Shown here one piece after another: positions 1 through 8,115 of a stretch of DNA of 64,000 nt (the stretch's first letter is position 1; each line of letters starts with the position of its first letter). The notes beneath the pieces were generated by a model. That model saw only the letters and a program-made list of their open reading frames with translations. It was not told the DNA's origin and searched no databases. Both the position numbers and the translations under genes were made by a program. Origin of the DNA: Flavobacterium sp. (GTDB lineage Bacteria; Bacteroidota; Bacteroidia; Flavobacteriales; Flavobacteriaceae); contig JAEUTY010000024.1 of assembly GCA_016787805.1 (NCBI GenBank), forward strand, positions 1 to 64,000. The letters run 5' to 3'.

Positions 1-4
1 AAAA

Positions 5-373
5 ATGGAAAATAATAGTGTTTTTAAGGAAAAGATTTTCAATTTTGAAGATAGACTGGTTCGATTTGCAGGTGAATGTATCTTCTTCACTAGAAAATTA
101 GACAAATCATATGAAAATGAATATTATAAAAACCAATTAATAAGATCTTCTGGAAGTTCATCTTTAAATTTTGGTGAAGCACAGGGAACAATTAGTGACA
201 AAGACTTTATTTTTAAAGTAGGTTTAGCTGCAAAAGAGTTAAAAGAATCCAGAAACTCTCTGAAAATATTGAACTATATAAAAGAAGGTGACGAAGATAT
301 AAGATTATTACTTTTAAAAGAAGTTGAAGAACTAATAGCAATTGCATCAAAAATGATAATTAACAAAAAGTAA
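5..373 (+). CDS. four helix bundle protein (23S rRNA IVS-type)
   Basis: A 122-residue, mostly helical protein that I recognise as the small four-helix-bundle family often called 23S rRNA intervening sequence protein. The matching signs are the 'IRSSGSSSLNFGEA' segment near residues 46-59, a following aromatic stretch, and the 'KELKES' motif near residue 79. The length of about 120 residues is usual. Family members are common as stand-alone genes in Bacteroidota and their role is not established. Only four bases precede the ATG, so its promoter lies outside the window. It is followed by a hexamer-rich spacer and then the exonuclease gene. Family assignment is fairly sure; function is unknown. 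Confidence 0.85.
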   Translation: MENNSVFKEKIFNFEDRLVRFAGECIFFTRKLDKSYENEYYKNQLIRSSGSSSLNFGEAQGTISDKDFIFKVGLAAKELKESRNSLKILNYIKEGDEDIRLLLLKEVEELIAIASKMIINKK

Positions 374-494
374 TTCAATATCAATATCAATGGCAATGAC
401 AATCAAAAAATCAATATTTAAATCTATTAAAATTGAAATTGATTTTTGAAATTGCGATTGAATTTGATTTTTGATATTGATATTGATATTGAAA
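374..494. repeat. degenerate CAATNN / NNATTG hexamer spacer
   Basis: The spacer is built almost wholly of degenerate hexamers. The left arm (about 375-419) runs as CAATAT, CAATAT, CAATGG, CAATGA, CAATCA. The right arm (about 430-494) carries the complementary words ATTGAT, ATTGCG, ATTGAA, ending in four ATTGAT-like units directly against the next start codon. The arms can pair imperfectly. Spacers of the same type lie at about 46525-46646 and 62001-62124. Confidence 0.7.
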
Positions 495-1856
495 ATGTAC
501 GCAATACTCGACATAGAAACCACCGGAGGTCAATTCAACGAAGAAGGAATTACCGAAATCGCCATCTATAAATTTGACGGTCGCGAAGTCGTGGATCAAT
601 TTATCAGTTTGGTCAATCCCGAAAAGGAAATTCAGCCTTTTGTGGTCAAACTCACAGGAATCAATAATGCTATGTTGCGCTCGGCTCCGAAGTTTTACGA
701 AGTCGCCAAACGCATCATTGAAATCACGCAAGATTGCATTCTGGTCGCGCACAACACGAGTTTTGATTACCGCATTTTACGCACCGAATTTACCCGTTTG
801 GGTTACGATTTTATTCGGCCCACGCTTTGCACAGTAGAACTTTCCAAAAAACTGATCCCTGGAATGGATTCGTACAGTTTAGGGAAATTAGTACGCGCGC
901 TCGGAATTCCAGTTACCGATCGTCATAGAGCCAGCGGCGATGCCATTGCAACAGTAAAATTATTCAAATTACTGCTATCTAAAGATGTGGAAAAAGAAAT
1001 TCTCATCAGTTCAATCAAAGCCGAAATCAAAAGTGGTTTGACACCCAAATTGCTCGACATTGTTGAAAGTTTGCCCAACAAAACCGGAATCTATTACATC
1101 CACAACGAAAAAGGAAATCTGATTTATATTGGCAAAAGTAAAAACATCAAAAAACGGGTCAATCAGCATTTTACAGGCAAAACGAACAAATGCAAAAAGA
1201 TCCAACTCGAGGTTTTTGCGGTGACTTATGAAGAAACGGGAAGCGAATTGATTGCTTTGTTGAAAGAAAGCGAAGAAATCAAAATCAACAAACCGATTTA
1301 CAACCGTGCGCAACGCAAAAGTATTTTTCAATGGGCGTTGTATGAAGTCTTGAACGACGAAGGCTATTTGAGTCTGCAATTGCAAAAAGCCGATGGTAGA
1401 AAAAAGGAAATCACCGCTTTTACTTCGATTCAAGAAGGCAAAAATGCGTTGTTCAAAATCACTGAAAAGTATAATTTATGTCAGAAAATAAACGGGTTGT
1501 ACGAAAGTAAAAATTCGTGTTTTCAATACAAAATCAAAGAATGCAACGGCGCCTGTATACAGAAAGAATCGCCCGACGAATACAACCAACGCGTAGAAGA
1601 TTTCATCAATGAAATGGCGTTTGACAACAACAATATGGTCATCATTGATCGTGGTCGAAAAGTAGACGAACGCAGTGCCGTTTTGATCGAAAATGGCATT
1701 TACAAAGGCTATTGTTTTTACGATTTAAATTACCAAATCAACAACATTGAGATACTCAAAAACATACTCATTCCAATGCAAAATAACAGAGATACACGCT
1801 CGATCATACAAAGTTATTTACGAAAAAATAAAGTGATAAAAGTGATTCAATTTTAG
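495..1856 (+). CDS. DnaQ-type 3'-5' exonuclease fused to GIY-YIG nuclease
   Basis: A 453-residue two-domain nuclease. Residues 1 to about 165 form a DEDD exonuclease of the DNA polymerase III epsilon type: 'DIETTG' is exonuclease motif I, 'HNTSFDYRIL' motif II, and 'HRASGDA' motif III of the HxxxxD kind. From about residue 188 a GIY-YIG domain follows ('TGIYYIHNEKGNLIYIGKSKN' region), like the N-terminal catalytic domain of UvrC and Cho. The C-terminal 180 residues resemble the Cho/UvrC extension, including a Cys cluster near 'CNGACIQ'. Such fusions are known in Bacteroidota and Actinobacteria and are presumed to act in DNA repair; the exact role is unclear. I chose the ATG at 495 because the exonuclease core begins there and the eight residues upstream are only translated hexamer repeat. 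Confidence 0.88.
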   Translation: MYAILDIETTGGQFNEEGITEIAIYKFDGREVVDQFISLVNPEKEIQPFVVKLTGINNAMLRSAPKFYEVAKRIIEITQDCILVAHNTSFDYRILRTEFTRLGYDFIRPTLCTVELSKKLIPGMDSYSLGKLVRALGIPVTDRHRASGDAIATVKLFKLLLSKDVEKEILISSIKAEIKSGLTPKLLDIVESLPNKTGIYYIHNEKGNLIYIGKSKNIKKRVNQHFTGKTNKCKKIQLEVFAVTYEETGSELIALLKESEEIKINKPIYNRAQRKSIFQWALYEVLNDEGYLSLQLQKADGRKKEITAFTSIQEGKNALFKITEKYNLCQKINGLYESKNSCFQYKIKECNGACIQKESPDEYNQRVEDFINEMAFDNNNMVIIDRGRKVDERSAVLIENGIYKGYCFYDLNYQINNIEILKNILIPMQNNRDTRSIIQSYLRKNKVIKVIQF

Positions 1857-1939
1857 AAGCTATTTCCCGCTTTCCACTGTATCTTTTGCCTCGTTTGAAA
1901 ACGAGCCAAAAGGATGCCGTTCCAATCGGGGCTAGGGCA
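1855..1939 (+). repeat. dispersed intergenic element, copy A
   Basis: About 85 bp that starts inside the stop codon of the exonuclease gene. It has a head like AGAAGCTATTTCCCGCT, then ATCTTTTG, a hairpin core (TTTTGCCTCGTTTG paired with an AAACGAGCCAAAA arm), then AAAAGGATGCCG and the tail ATCGGGGCTAGGGC. Head and tail recur in copies at 3862-3967 (reverse), 30040-30166 (reverse, diverged) and 63183-63267 (forward). Confidence 0.75.
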
Positions 1940-1951
1940 TTTACTTCTACA

Positions 1952-1995
1952 TTCAACATTCGTTATTGAATATTCAAAGTTTTATGAATGTTGAA
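1952..1995. repeat. inverted repeat upstream of miaA
   Basis: Perfect 10-bp arms, TTCAACATTC (1952-1961) and GAATGTTGAA (1986-1995), enclose a 24-nt loop that itself holds the palindrome TTGAATATTCAA. The words ATTCAA and AAGGAA repeat on downstream. It has no T-run, so I do not call it a terminator. It looks like another short-word spacer repeat. Confidence 0.55.
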
Positions 1996-2041
1996 CAAGG
2001 AACAAGGAATTTTGAATTTCGAAATACAAGAAAATATAAAT

Positions 2042-2962
2042 ATGAACTATCTCATCACCATCATCGGCCCCACTGCCATAGGAAAAACTTCCTTGAGTAT
2101 TGCTTTGGCGCAGCACTTTGGTTGTGATATTATTTCGTGTGACAGTCGACAGTTTTTTAAAGAAATGAAAATTGGAACTGCGGTTCCAAACGACGACGAA
2201 TTGGCTGCAGCAACCCATCATTTCATACAAAACAAATCCATTTTTGATTCGTATTCGGTAGGCGATTTTGAGCAAGAAGCCGTTGCCAAACTCGACGAGT
2301 TGTTCGCAAAAAACAACATCCAAATCATGGTCGGCGGTTCGGGTTTGTATGTTGATGCTGTATTGAAAGGTTTTGATGATTTTCCGGATATTGACGCATC
2401 AGTAAGAACTCAAATTAATGCCGATTTTGATGCATTTGGAATTGACTATTTACAACAAAAATTACAAGAATTAGACGAAGTGTATTTTGAAAAAATTTCA
2501 CTTGAAAATCCGCAAACCTTGCAAAATCCACAGCGTATGAAGCGTTTTGTAGAAGTCTGTTTGGGAACTGGAAAACCGTATTCGTCATTTTTGAATCAGA
2601 AGAATAACAACCGTAACTTCACTCCTATTATCATTGGTTTGGAAGCCGACCGTGAAGTGATGTACGATCGTATCAACCAACGTGTCGATATCATGATGAA
2701 TGAAGGTTTGCTCGAAGAAGCGAAAAATCTATATCCTAACAAACACTTGAACGCCTTACAAACGGTTGGTTACCGCGAATTATTTGACCATTTTGATGGC
2801 ACGACAATTTTAGATTTCGCCGTAGAAGAAATCAAAAAAAACACCCGACGATTTGCCAAGCGCCAACTGACATGGTTCAAACGAACGGAGAATGTAGCGT
2901 GGTTTGATTATTTGACGGATAAAAATGAAATAATTAATTTTATAGAAAAAAATAACAAATAG
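2042..2962 (+). CDS. miaA: tRNA dimethylallyltransferase
   Basis: MiaA transfers a dimethylallyl group to N6 of A37 in tRNAs that read codons starting with U, the first step toward ms2i6A. The 306-residue protein has the P-loop GPTAIGKTSLS near residue 9, the DSRQ motif near residue 35 that contacts the target base region, and 'GGSGLYVDA' near residue 99. The C-terminal 'KRQLTWFKR' is also typical. Length is normal. I start at the ATG at 2042 because the P-loop strand begins right after it; the in-frame ATG at 1988 would add 18 residues encoded by repeat-like DNA. It stands in the same direction as its neighbours but is separated by repeat-filled spacers, so it probably has its own promoter. 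Confidence 0.95.
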   Translation: MNYLITIIGPTAIGKTSLSIALAQHFGCDIISCDSRQFFKEMKIGTAVPNDDELAAATHHFIQNKSIFDSYSVGDFEQEAVAKLDELFAKNNIQIMVGGSGLYVDAVLKGFDDFPDIDASVRTQINADFDAFGIDYLQQKLQELDEVYFEKISLENPQTLQNPQRMKRFVEVCLGTGKPYSSFLNQKNNNRNFTPIIIGLEADREVMYDRINQRVDIMMNEGLLEEAKNLYPNKHLNALQTVGYRELFDHFDGTTILDFAVEEIKKNTRRFAKRQLTWFKRTENVAWFDYLTDKNEIINFIEKNNK

Positions 2963-3100
2963 CAAAAAACAAATCCCAAAAAAGCTTCAAATAATAAAAA
3001 GTAAAATTCAAAACTTGTTTGAATAGTTTTTTTTGACTTTTGAAATTTAAAATTTATTTGTCATTTGGAATTTGTTATATGGAATTTAAAGAAACAACAA
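2963..3100. repeat. AT-rich spacer with short-word repeats
   Basis: Between miaA and the thioesterase gene the DNA consists of degenerate direct and inverted copies of words such as CAAATCC, ATTCAAAA, TTTGAAAT and TTTGGAATTTG. No open frame or clear terminator is visible. It resembles the spacer at about 45770-45925. Confidence 0.45.
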
Positions 3101-3838
3101 ATGCCCATATCCAAAGACTTCACCTCCATTCTGACCAAAGATTGGGAAATCAATTTTCTGCAGTGTTACCCGAATATGCGATTGAAATACACCGAATTGT
3201 GTAATATTTTGCAATTGACCGCAGCGCGCCATTCGGAAGTTGGTGGCATTAGTTTTAGTGATATGCAAGAATTTCATCAAGCTTGGGTGTTGAGTCGGAT
3301 GCGCGTTGAAATCCATCGAATGCCATTGTGGAAAGAAAAAGTTACCGTGAAAACTTGGATCCAGTCGTTGGAAAATTCGCGTTCGATTCGTTGTTTGGAA
3401 GTGTTTGTTGGTGATGAAAAAGTTGTGGGTTGTGAGACCTTTTGGGCGGTTTTGAATACGCAAACACGTCGACCCGAGGCTTTGGCTTTGCCGCACGAGC
3501 ACTTTGAAAAATTTCCAAATGACAGAGCGACTTTGCAACCATTTTCTAAAATTGAAATTGAAGAAGAACGTTTACAGGTTGCCGAGCGAAAAGTGCAATT
3601 ATCAGATTTGGACATTGTAAATCATGCCAATAATGTCAAGTATTTAGAATGGTGCTTGGATGATGTTGATACACAATTACTTTTAAGCGGAAAATTGAAA
3701 GCCTTTGAGATGAACTTTTTAAAAGAAGTTTCTTTACAGGATGCTATTACCATTGAAAAGAGCAACGCAAGCAATGCTCAAGTCTACTCGGTTACTAAAG
3801 ACAACAAAATCTGTTTTGCATTAGCACTCGATTTTTAA
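3101..3838 (+). CDS. acyl-ACP thioesterase family protein
   Basis: A 245-residue protein with two hot-dog folds, matching bacterial acyl-ACP thioesterases (FatA/FatB-like), which release free fatty acids from acyl carrier protein. Signs are the N-terminal 'AARHSEVGGIS' with a long hot-dog helix, 'WVLSRMRVEI', and in the second half 'LSDLDIVNHANNVKYLEW', which contains the Asn/His pair used by this family. The first in-frame ATG is at 3065, but the residues before 3101 come from spacer repeat DNA and the family normally starts close to 'MPISKDFTS', so 3101 is chosen. It may adjust membrane fatty-acid composition or salvage acyl chains; substrate length cannot be read from the sequence. Confidence 0.85.
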   Translation: MPISKDFTSILTKDWEINFLQCYPNMRLKYTELCNILQLTAARHSEVGGISFSDMQEFHQAWVLSRMRVEIHRMPLWKEKVTVKTWIQSLENSRSIRCLEVFVGDEKVVGCETFWAVLNTQTRRPEALALPHEHFEKFPNDRATLQPFSKIEIEEERLQVAERKVQLSDLDIVNHANNVKYLEWCLDDVDTQLLLSGKLKAFEMNFLKEVSLQDAITIEKSNASNAQVYSVTKDNKICFALALDF

Positions 3839-3861
3839 GAAAAATGGCTAGTGAAAACTGC

Positions 3862-3967
3862 TGCCCTAGCCCAGATAGTAGCGGCATCCTCTGATGGACA
3901 AAAACAAAGGCTTTGCCTGTAGCTTTTTGCCCATCGGAGATAGAGCGAATAGCTGGAAATAGCTTCT
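3862..3967 (-). repeat. dispersed intergenic element, copy B
   Basis: About 106 bp in reverse orientation. Read on the minus strand it begins AGAAGCTATTTCCAGCTATTC, continues into a long imperfect hairpin (GGGCAAAAAGC paired with a GTTTTTGTCC arm around GGCAAAGCC), then GGATGCCGCTACTATC and the tail GGGCTAGGGCA. Head and tail match copy A while the hairpin core differs in sequence, although it remains a hairpin. Confidence 0.75.
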
Positions 3968-3976
3968 AAAAAATCT

Positions 3977-4006
3977 AAAAAAAAAGCCCCAATTTCTTGG
4001 AGCTTT
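3977..4006 (-). terminator. terminator of the two-component operon
   Basis: On the minus strand AAAGCTCC-AAGAAATT-GGGGCTTT forms a stem with one mismatch, followed by a T-run, directly after the response regulator stop codon. It ends the histidine kinase/response regulator transcript. Confidence 0.8.
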
Positions 4007-4010
4007 GTTG

Positions 4011-4715
4011 TTATTTGTGAACTACTAATCGGAAACCTTCACCGTGAATGTTGAGGATTTCTACTTTTGGATCTTCTTTTAAGTACTTTCTCAACTTGGC
4101 GATGTACACGTCCATACTTCTGGAAGTGAAGTAGTTATCATCTCTCCAAATTTTGGTCAATGCCAATTCGCGCGGCATTAAATCGTCTTCATAAAGCGCC
4201 AACATTTTCAATAATTCGTTTTCTTTTGGCGACAATTTGATTGGTTCTTGCCCTGGGAACGTTAGGAAACGCAACTTGGAATTCAAGTGAAATTGCCCAA
4301 TTTGGAATTCAAATTTTACGTTCTCAGGCTTGGTTTCAGATGATTTACGTTGGATAATGGCTTTGATTTTCATCAACAATACTTCTGAATCGAAAGGTTT
4401 GTTTAGGTAATCGTCGGCTCCTACTTTGTAACCTTTAAGCACATCTTCTTTCATGGTTTTGGCCGTAAGGAAGATGATTGGAATCTCCTTGTTTTTCTCG
4501 CGAATTTCCTTGGCTAAAGTATAACCATCTTTGTAAGGCATCATGACATCAAGGATACAAAGGTCGTAATTGTCTTTTTTAAATTTTTCGAAACCTTCCA
4601 TACCATTTTTAGCTAAAGTCACTTCAAAGTCGTTTAGCATTAAATAGTCTTTTAAAATGGCTCCGAAGTTTTGATCGTCTTCTACAAGAAGGATTTTTTT
4701 GTTTTCTTTTTCCAT
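4011..4715 (-). CDS. OmpR-family response regulator (RprY-like)
   Basis: A 234-residue DNA-binding response regulator. The receiver domain (about 1-120) has the acidic pocket 'VEDD', the phospho-acceptor D56 in 'CILDVMMP', the switch Thr in 'IFLTAK' and K106 in 'LNKPF'. The C-terminal half is a winged-helix OmpR/PhoB domain ending in 'LNIHGEGFRLV'. It lies 6 bp after the histidine kinase gene and must be its partner. Length and arrangement match the RprX/RprY pair of Bacteroides and its flavobacterial relatives, for which the signal is not well defined. The specific RprY label is by resemblance only. Confidence 0.92.
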   Translation of the reverse strand: MEKENKKILLVEDDQNFGAILKDYLMLNDFEVTLAKNGMEGFEKFKKDNYDLCILDVMMPYKDGYTLAKEIREKNKEIPIIFLTAKTMKEDVLKGYKVGADDYLNKPFDSEVLLMKIKAIIQRKSSETKPENVKFEFQIGQFHLNSKLRFLTFPGQEPIKLSPKENELLKMLALYEDDLMPRELALTKIWRDDNYFTSRSMDVYIAKLRKYLKEDPKVEILNIHGEGFRLVVHK

Positions 4716-4721
4716 AATTTT

Positions 4722-6308
4722 TTAATTTATCAATGGTAGTTTGATGGTGAAAGTGCTTCCTTTTCCTTTTTCGCTTTCTACAAAAACCTGACCATTGTGA
4801 TCCTCAATAATTCTTTTTACGTACGCTAAACCAAGGCCGTGACCTTTTACATTGTGAATATCGCCTGTGTGCTCGCGGTAGAATTTTTCGAAAATTCGTT
4901 TTTGAGCCGCTTTACTCATCCCGATACCTTGGTCGGTTATTTTAATAATGATAAAATCCTTAATGTTTTCGGTTGTTATATGGATAACGGGTGAATTAAC
5001 AGAATATTTTATCGCATTGTCCAAAATATTAACAAAAACATTAGTAAAATGAACGTCATTTAACAAAACTGTTGTTCTAGTTGCCTGAAAATTAGTATCA
5101 ATAGAACCATTTTTGTCTTCAATAATTAAATTCACATGATCGACTGCGTCGAGTATAATATTTTCAATATTTTGTGATTCTTTGGAAATATCGAGCTCTT
5201 TTTTCTCGAGTTTTGATATTCTCAATACGTTTTCTACTTGCGCGTGCATTCGTTTATTTTCGTCTCTAATCATTTGTAGATAACGGTGTATTTTTTCTTT
5301 ATCGTCGATTACTTTTGGATTTTTGATAGCATCCAAAGCCAAGTTTATCGTTGCAATTGGCGTTTTGAATTCGTGCGTCATGTTGTTGATGAAATCGGTT
5401 TTGATTTCAGATATCTGACGTTGTTTGATTAACTGATTCAATGCGCTTGTGTAAGCAATAATAATAATCAAAGTAAAAATGATCGACAATAATGTAATTC
5501 CGACAATTTCTTTAAATAAGAACTTCTTTTTTTGTGGAAACGTAAGCAATAACTGGTATTTGGTATTGTTTTCGTTGTCCAAAAAAATGGGTATTGTATA
5601 GGTTGCATATTTATCAAACTTGAAATTTTCAGATCTGATTTTGGTTGCTAAACCATTACTATACACGCTAAATTCATATGGAGTTGTCACTCCGTATTCT
5701 TTTAGTTCGTTTAACAATAAGTCGTTAATATTTTCTTTTGTTACACGGCTATTAATTGGCATAACAGCAGCAATATCTTTGTATGCTATTTCGAATTGCA
5801 CATCATTAAGAATGGGCAAAGAGCCTGATTTTTCAATTGTTAGATTTGGTTTCTCATCTTTTTGCATTCCCATATTATCAAATGGGCTAGTGTTGTAGAC
5901 TTGCGTTTTTCTATTAGCTGAAAAGGACTTTACTGTTGAACTGTCGGTTTTTTTTTCAAAGAACGAAGATAAAACGCCATAATCCAATGCAATAATGCTG
6001 TTGGAATAGATTATCGTTTCGTTGGTTTTAGAATTGCGTTGATAGTAACCGTATTCGATTAAATCGTTTCGAAGCGGTTCTTTTCCGATGCTGTCTTTGA
6101 GTTTATGGTATTTTTCGTAGAAAGTATATTCCTCTTTCTTTTGCAACTTTTCGGCTACATTTCCCAAAACTTGTTTAACATGAAAACGAAATTGTTCTTC
6201 ATTGTTTTCTAACGAAGTATTGAACCAATAGACTTGCACCAAAATGATACCTATCAGTGACAAACTCATCAGGAAAACCAGCAACCTAAAAACAAACTTA
6301 TTCATCAC
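4722..6308 (-). CDS. sensor histidine kinase (RprX-like)
   Basis: A 528-residue membrane histidine kinase. One transmembrane helix lies near residues 6-28 and a second near 268-290, enclosing a periplasmic sensor region of about 240 residues without a domain I recognise. I see no clear HAMP domain. The DHp helix has 'NNMTHEFKTP' with the phospho-accepting His at about residue 312, then the ATPase domain with the N-box 'NVFVNILDNAIKYS', 'DQGIGMS' and 'GHGLGLAYVKRII'. It is followed directly by the response regulator. On the minus strand a TAATTTTG box (6311-6318) lies just before the start codon; if it is the promoter the transcript would be nearly leaderless, so the start could also be the second Met. 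Confidence 0.92.
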   Translation of the reverse strand: MMNKFVFRLLVFLMSLSLIGIILVQVYWFNTSLENNEEQFRFHVKQVLGNVAEKLQKKEEYTFYEKYHKLKDSIGKEPLRNDLIEYGYYQRNSKTNETIIYSNSIIALDYGVLSSFFEKKTDSSTVKSFSANRKTQVYNTSPFDNMGMQKDEKPNLTIEKSGSLPILNDVQFEIAYKDIAAVMPINSRVTKENINDLLLNELKEYGVTTPYEFSVYSNGLATKIRSENFKFDKYATYTIPIFLDNENNTKYQLLLTFPQKKKFLFKEIVGITLLSIIFTLIIIIAYTSALNQLIKQRQISEIKTDFINNMTHEFKTPIATINLALDAIKNPKVIDDKEKIHRYLQMIRDENKRMHAQVENVLRISKLEKKELDISKESQNIENIILDAVDHVNLIIEDKNGSIDTNFQATRTTVLLNDVHFTNVFVNILDNAIKYSVNSPVIHITTENIKDFIIIKITDQGIGMSKAAQKRIFEKFYREHTGDIHNVKGHGLGLAYVKRIIEDHNGQVFVESEKGKGSTFTIKLPLIN

Positions 6309-6385
6309 AACAAAATTAGGATTTTAACATTTAGTTTGTCGAAGCATTAACCAAACATTAACATTGCGTCAATAAATTAGTTATT

Positions 6386-8086
6386 TTATAATAAATTAAG
6401 AATTTGGTCGGTTTGTTTTTTTGCTTCTTCAAACGATTCATTTTTAATAATATAATCGCTTTTTTCGATGCGTTGCTCGTCAGACAGCTGATTGTTAATA
6501 CGTTGCAGTACTTTTTCTCTTGTAGTGGAGTCGCGCTTCACTACTCTCTCTATTCGAGTTTCTAAAGGAGTGATTACCGAAATTACAACATCACAATCTT
6601 TGTAACTTCCGCTTTCAAATAAAATGGCCGCTTCTTTTACTATAACTGGATGATTTTGGTTTTGCTTTACCCAATTTTCAAAGTGAATTTTAACCGCTGG
6701 ATGGACAATTGCATTGAGTTGTTTTAACTTTTCTGGATTATTAAAAACAATGTTTGCCAATTTTTGACGATCGAGCACATTATTGGTAGTAATATCGTCA
6801 TTAAATGTTGTGTTGATTTTAGCAATAATCTCGGGTTGTTCCATCACTTTTTTGGCCTCAGTATCTGAAATATAAACTGGAATACCTTTGGACTGAATGT
6901 AATTGGCAATTGTTGTTTTTCCGCTCCCAATTCCACCTGTCAAACCAATAATTTTAGTTTTTACATTTGCTTTTTTAGTAGTAGCAGGAACTTCAACAGT
7001 AGTTTTCACAATTGGTTCATTTGTTTTGATTGATTCACGAGTAACACTTTTTGTAGAAATTACAGACTCAATTGCATCTGAATGGGTTGGTGTTTTAAAG
7101 AAAAGTTCTGGGAAAGCAACTTCTGGTTTTTTACGCAAAATATTGATTTTGAAATACGATTCTAAAAAACCCATTCCGTAGCCTGTGAATTGTTTCCACG
7201 TCGCAATCATCGAATAAAAACCAATTAACGGGTTTTTATTTTGAATGGAAGAAACCACAAAAATGACTACAAAATAGATAAAGTAAATTTTCAAAGGCCA
7301 ATCAAACAATAACAACAACGATAAAAAGGATGCAAACAATCCAATTACAAACAACGAAGGCAACCAAAATGTAGGTTTACTGTATTGTGGATGCCATTGG
7401 TTTAAAATAGGTCGTGCTTTTCCAAATTTGGAAACCTGAATACTAAATTTTTCCCAATTAATTCTGCGTTTATGGTATACATAAGCATTGGAAAACAATC
7501 GTGTTTTAAACCCTAATTTCCATAGTCGAATAGACAAATCGGGATCTTCGCCTGGATGAATTACGCCAAATCCTTGTGAGGCTTCAAACGCTTTTTTGGA
7601 AATTCCCATGTTGAAACTCCGAGGTTGGAATTTATTTAGTTTTTCTGATCCACCGCGAATTCCGCCTGTCGTTAAGAATGAAGTCATGGCAAAATTGATG
7701 GCTTTTTGTACATTAGAAAAAGAAGGCAATGCTTTATCTGGACCGCCAAAACAATCCACGAATTCATTAGTCAACTCCTTCACCACTTCGGTTAAATATT
7801 CGGAAGGAATAATACAATCAGAATCAAAAATAATGAAGTAATCACCTTTTGCTTTTTTCATCCCAAAATTACGCGAATCTCCTGGTCCGGAATTTTCTTT
7901 GAAGTAATACGAAATTGTCAATTTACTTGCAAATTGTGCTACAATCTCTTTAGAGCTTATTGTTGATCCATCTTCAACTATTACTACTTCAAAAGGTTTA
8001 GAATAGCTTGAAGACACCAAACTATCTAACAATTCCTTTATTTCTTCAGGTCGATTATAAACAGGAATAATGATTGAAAAATTCAT
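6386..8086 (-). CDS. coaE: family 2 glycosyltransferase fused to dephospho-CoA kinase
   Basis: One uninterrupted frame of 566 residues with two unrelated enzymes. Residues 1 to about 340 are a GT-A family 2 glycosyltransferase: 'SIIIPVYNRPEEI' at the start, 'VEDGS', the DSD-type metal motif in 'IIFDSDCIIP', 'GEDPDLSIRLWK' as the acceptor/ED motif, and two or three membrane segments near 245-300. After a Thr/Lys/Val-rich linker (about 335-378), a complete dephospho-CoA kinase follows: P-loop 'GLTGGIGSGKTT', 'DTEAKKVM', 'IVHPAVK', and 'RDSTTREKVLQRI' in the lid. CoaE phosphorylates dephospho-CoA in the last step of CoA synthesis. No other coaE is seen in the window. The ATG at 8086 is preferred because a promoter box overlaps the upstream in-frame TTG at 8104. 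Confidence 0.85.
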   Translation of the reverse strand: MNFSIIIPVYNRPEEIKELLDSLVSSSYSKPFEVVIVEDGSTISSKEIVAQFASKLTISYYFKENSGPGDSRNFGMKKAKGDYFIIFDSDCIIPSEYLTEVVKELTNEFVDCFGGPDKALPSFSNVQKAINFAMTSFLTTGGIRGGSEKLNKFQPRSFNMGISKKAFEASQGFGVIHPGEDPDLSIRLWKLGFKTRLFSNAYVYHKRRINWEKFSIQVSKFGKARPILNQWHPQYSKPTFWLPSLFVIGLFASFLSLLLLFDWPLKIYFIYFVVIFVVSSIQNKNPLIGFYSMIATWKQFTGYGMGFLESYFKINILRKKPEVAFPELFFKTPTHSDAIESVISTKSVTRESIKTNEPIVKTTVEVPATTKKANVKTKIIGLTGGIGSGKTTIANYIQSKGIPVYISDTEAKKVMEQPEIIAKINTTFNDDITTNNVLDRQKLANIVFNNPEKLKQLNAIVHPAVKIHFENWVKQNQNHPVIVKEAAILFESGSYKDCDVVISVITPLETRIERVVKRDSTTREKVLQRINNQLSDEQRIEKSDYIIKNESFEEAKKQTDQILNLL

Positions 8087-8101
8087 CCTCAAAAATTTTA
8101 A

Positions 8102-8109
8102 CAAAGATA
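8102..8109 (-). promoter_or_regulatory. TAnnTTTG promoter box for the GT-CoaE gene
   Basis: Minus-strand TATCTTTG matches the Bacteroidota -7 element TAnnTTTG, 15 nt before the ATG at 8086 and right after the terminator of the upstream gene region. No TTG sits at the ideal -33 distance. Confidence 0.5.
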
Positions 8110-8115
8110 CACTTT

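Noticed and set aside
1011-1433. 140-codon frame on the minus strand inside the exonuclease/GIY-YIG gene
   Set aside because: It is fully antisense to a gene with clear motifs and its product is a low-complexity Phe-rich string with no family resemblance.
3056-3064. ATTTGTCAT resembling half of the Fnr-type site before the thioesterase gene
   Set aside because: The other half-site is missing and there is no promoter box at the distance seen for the other three sites.
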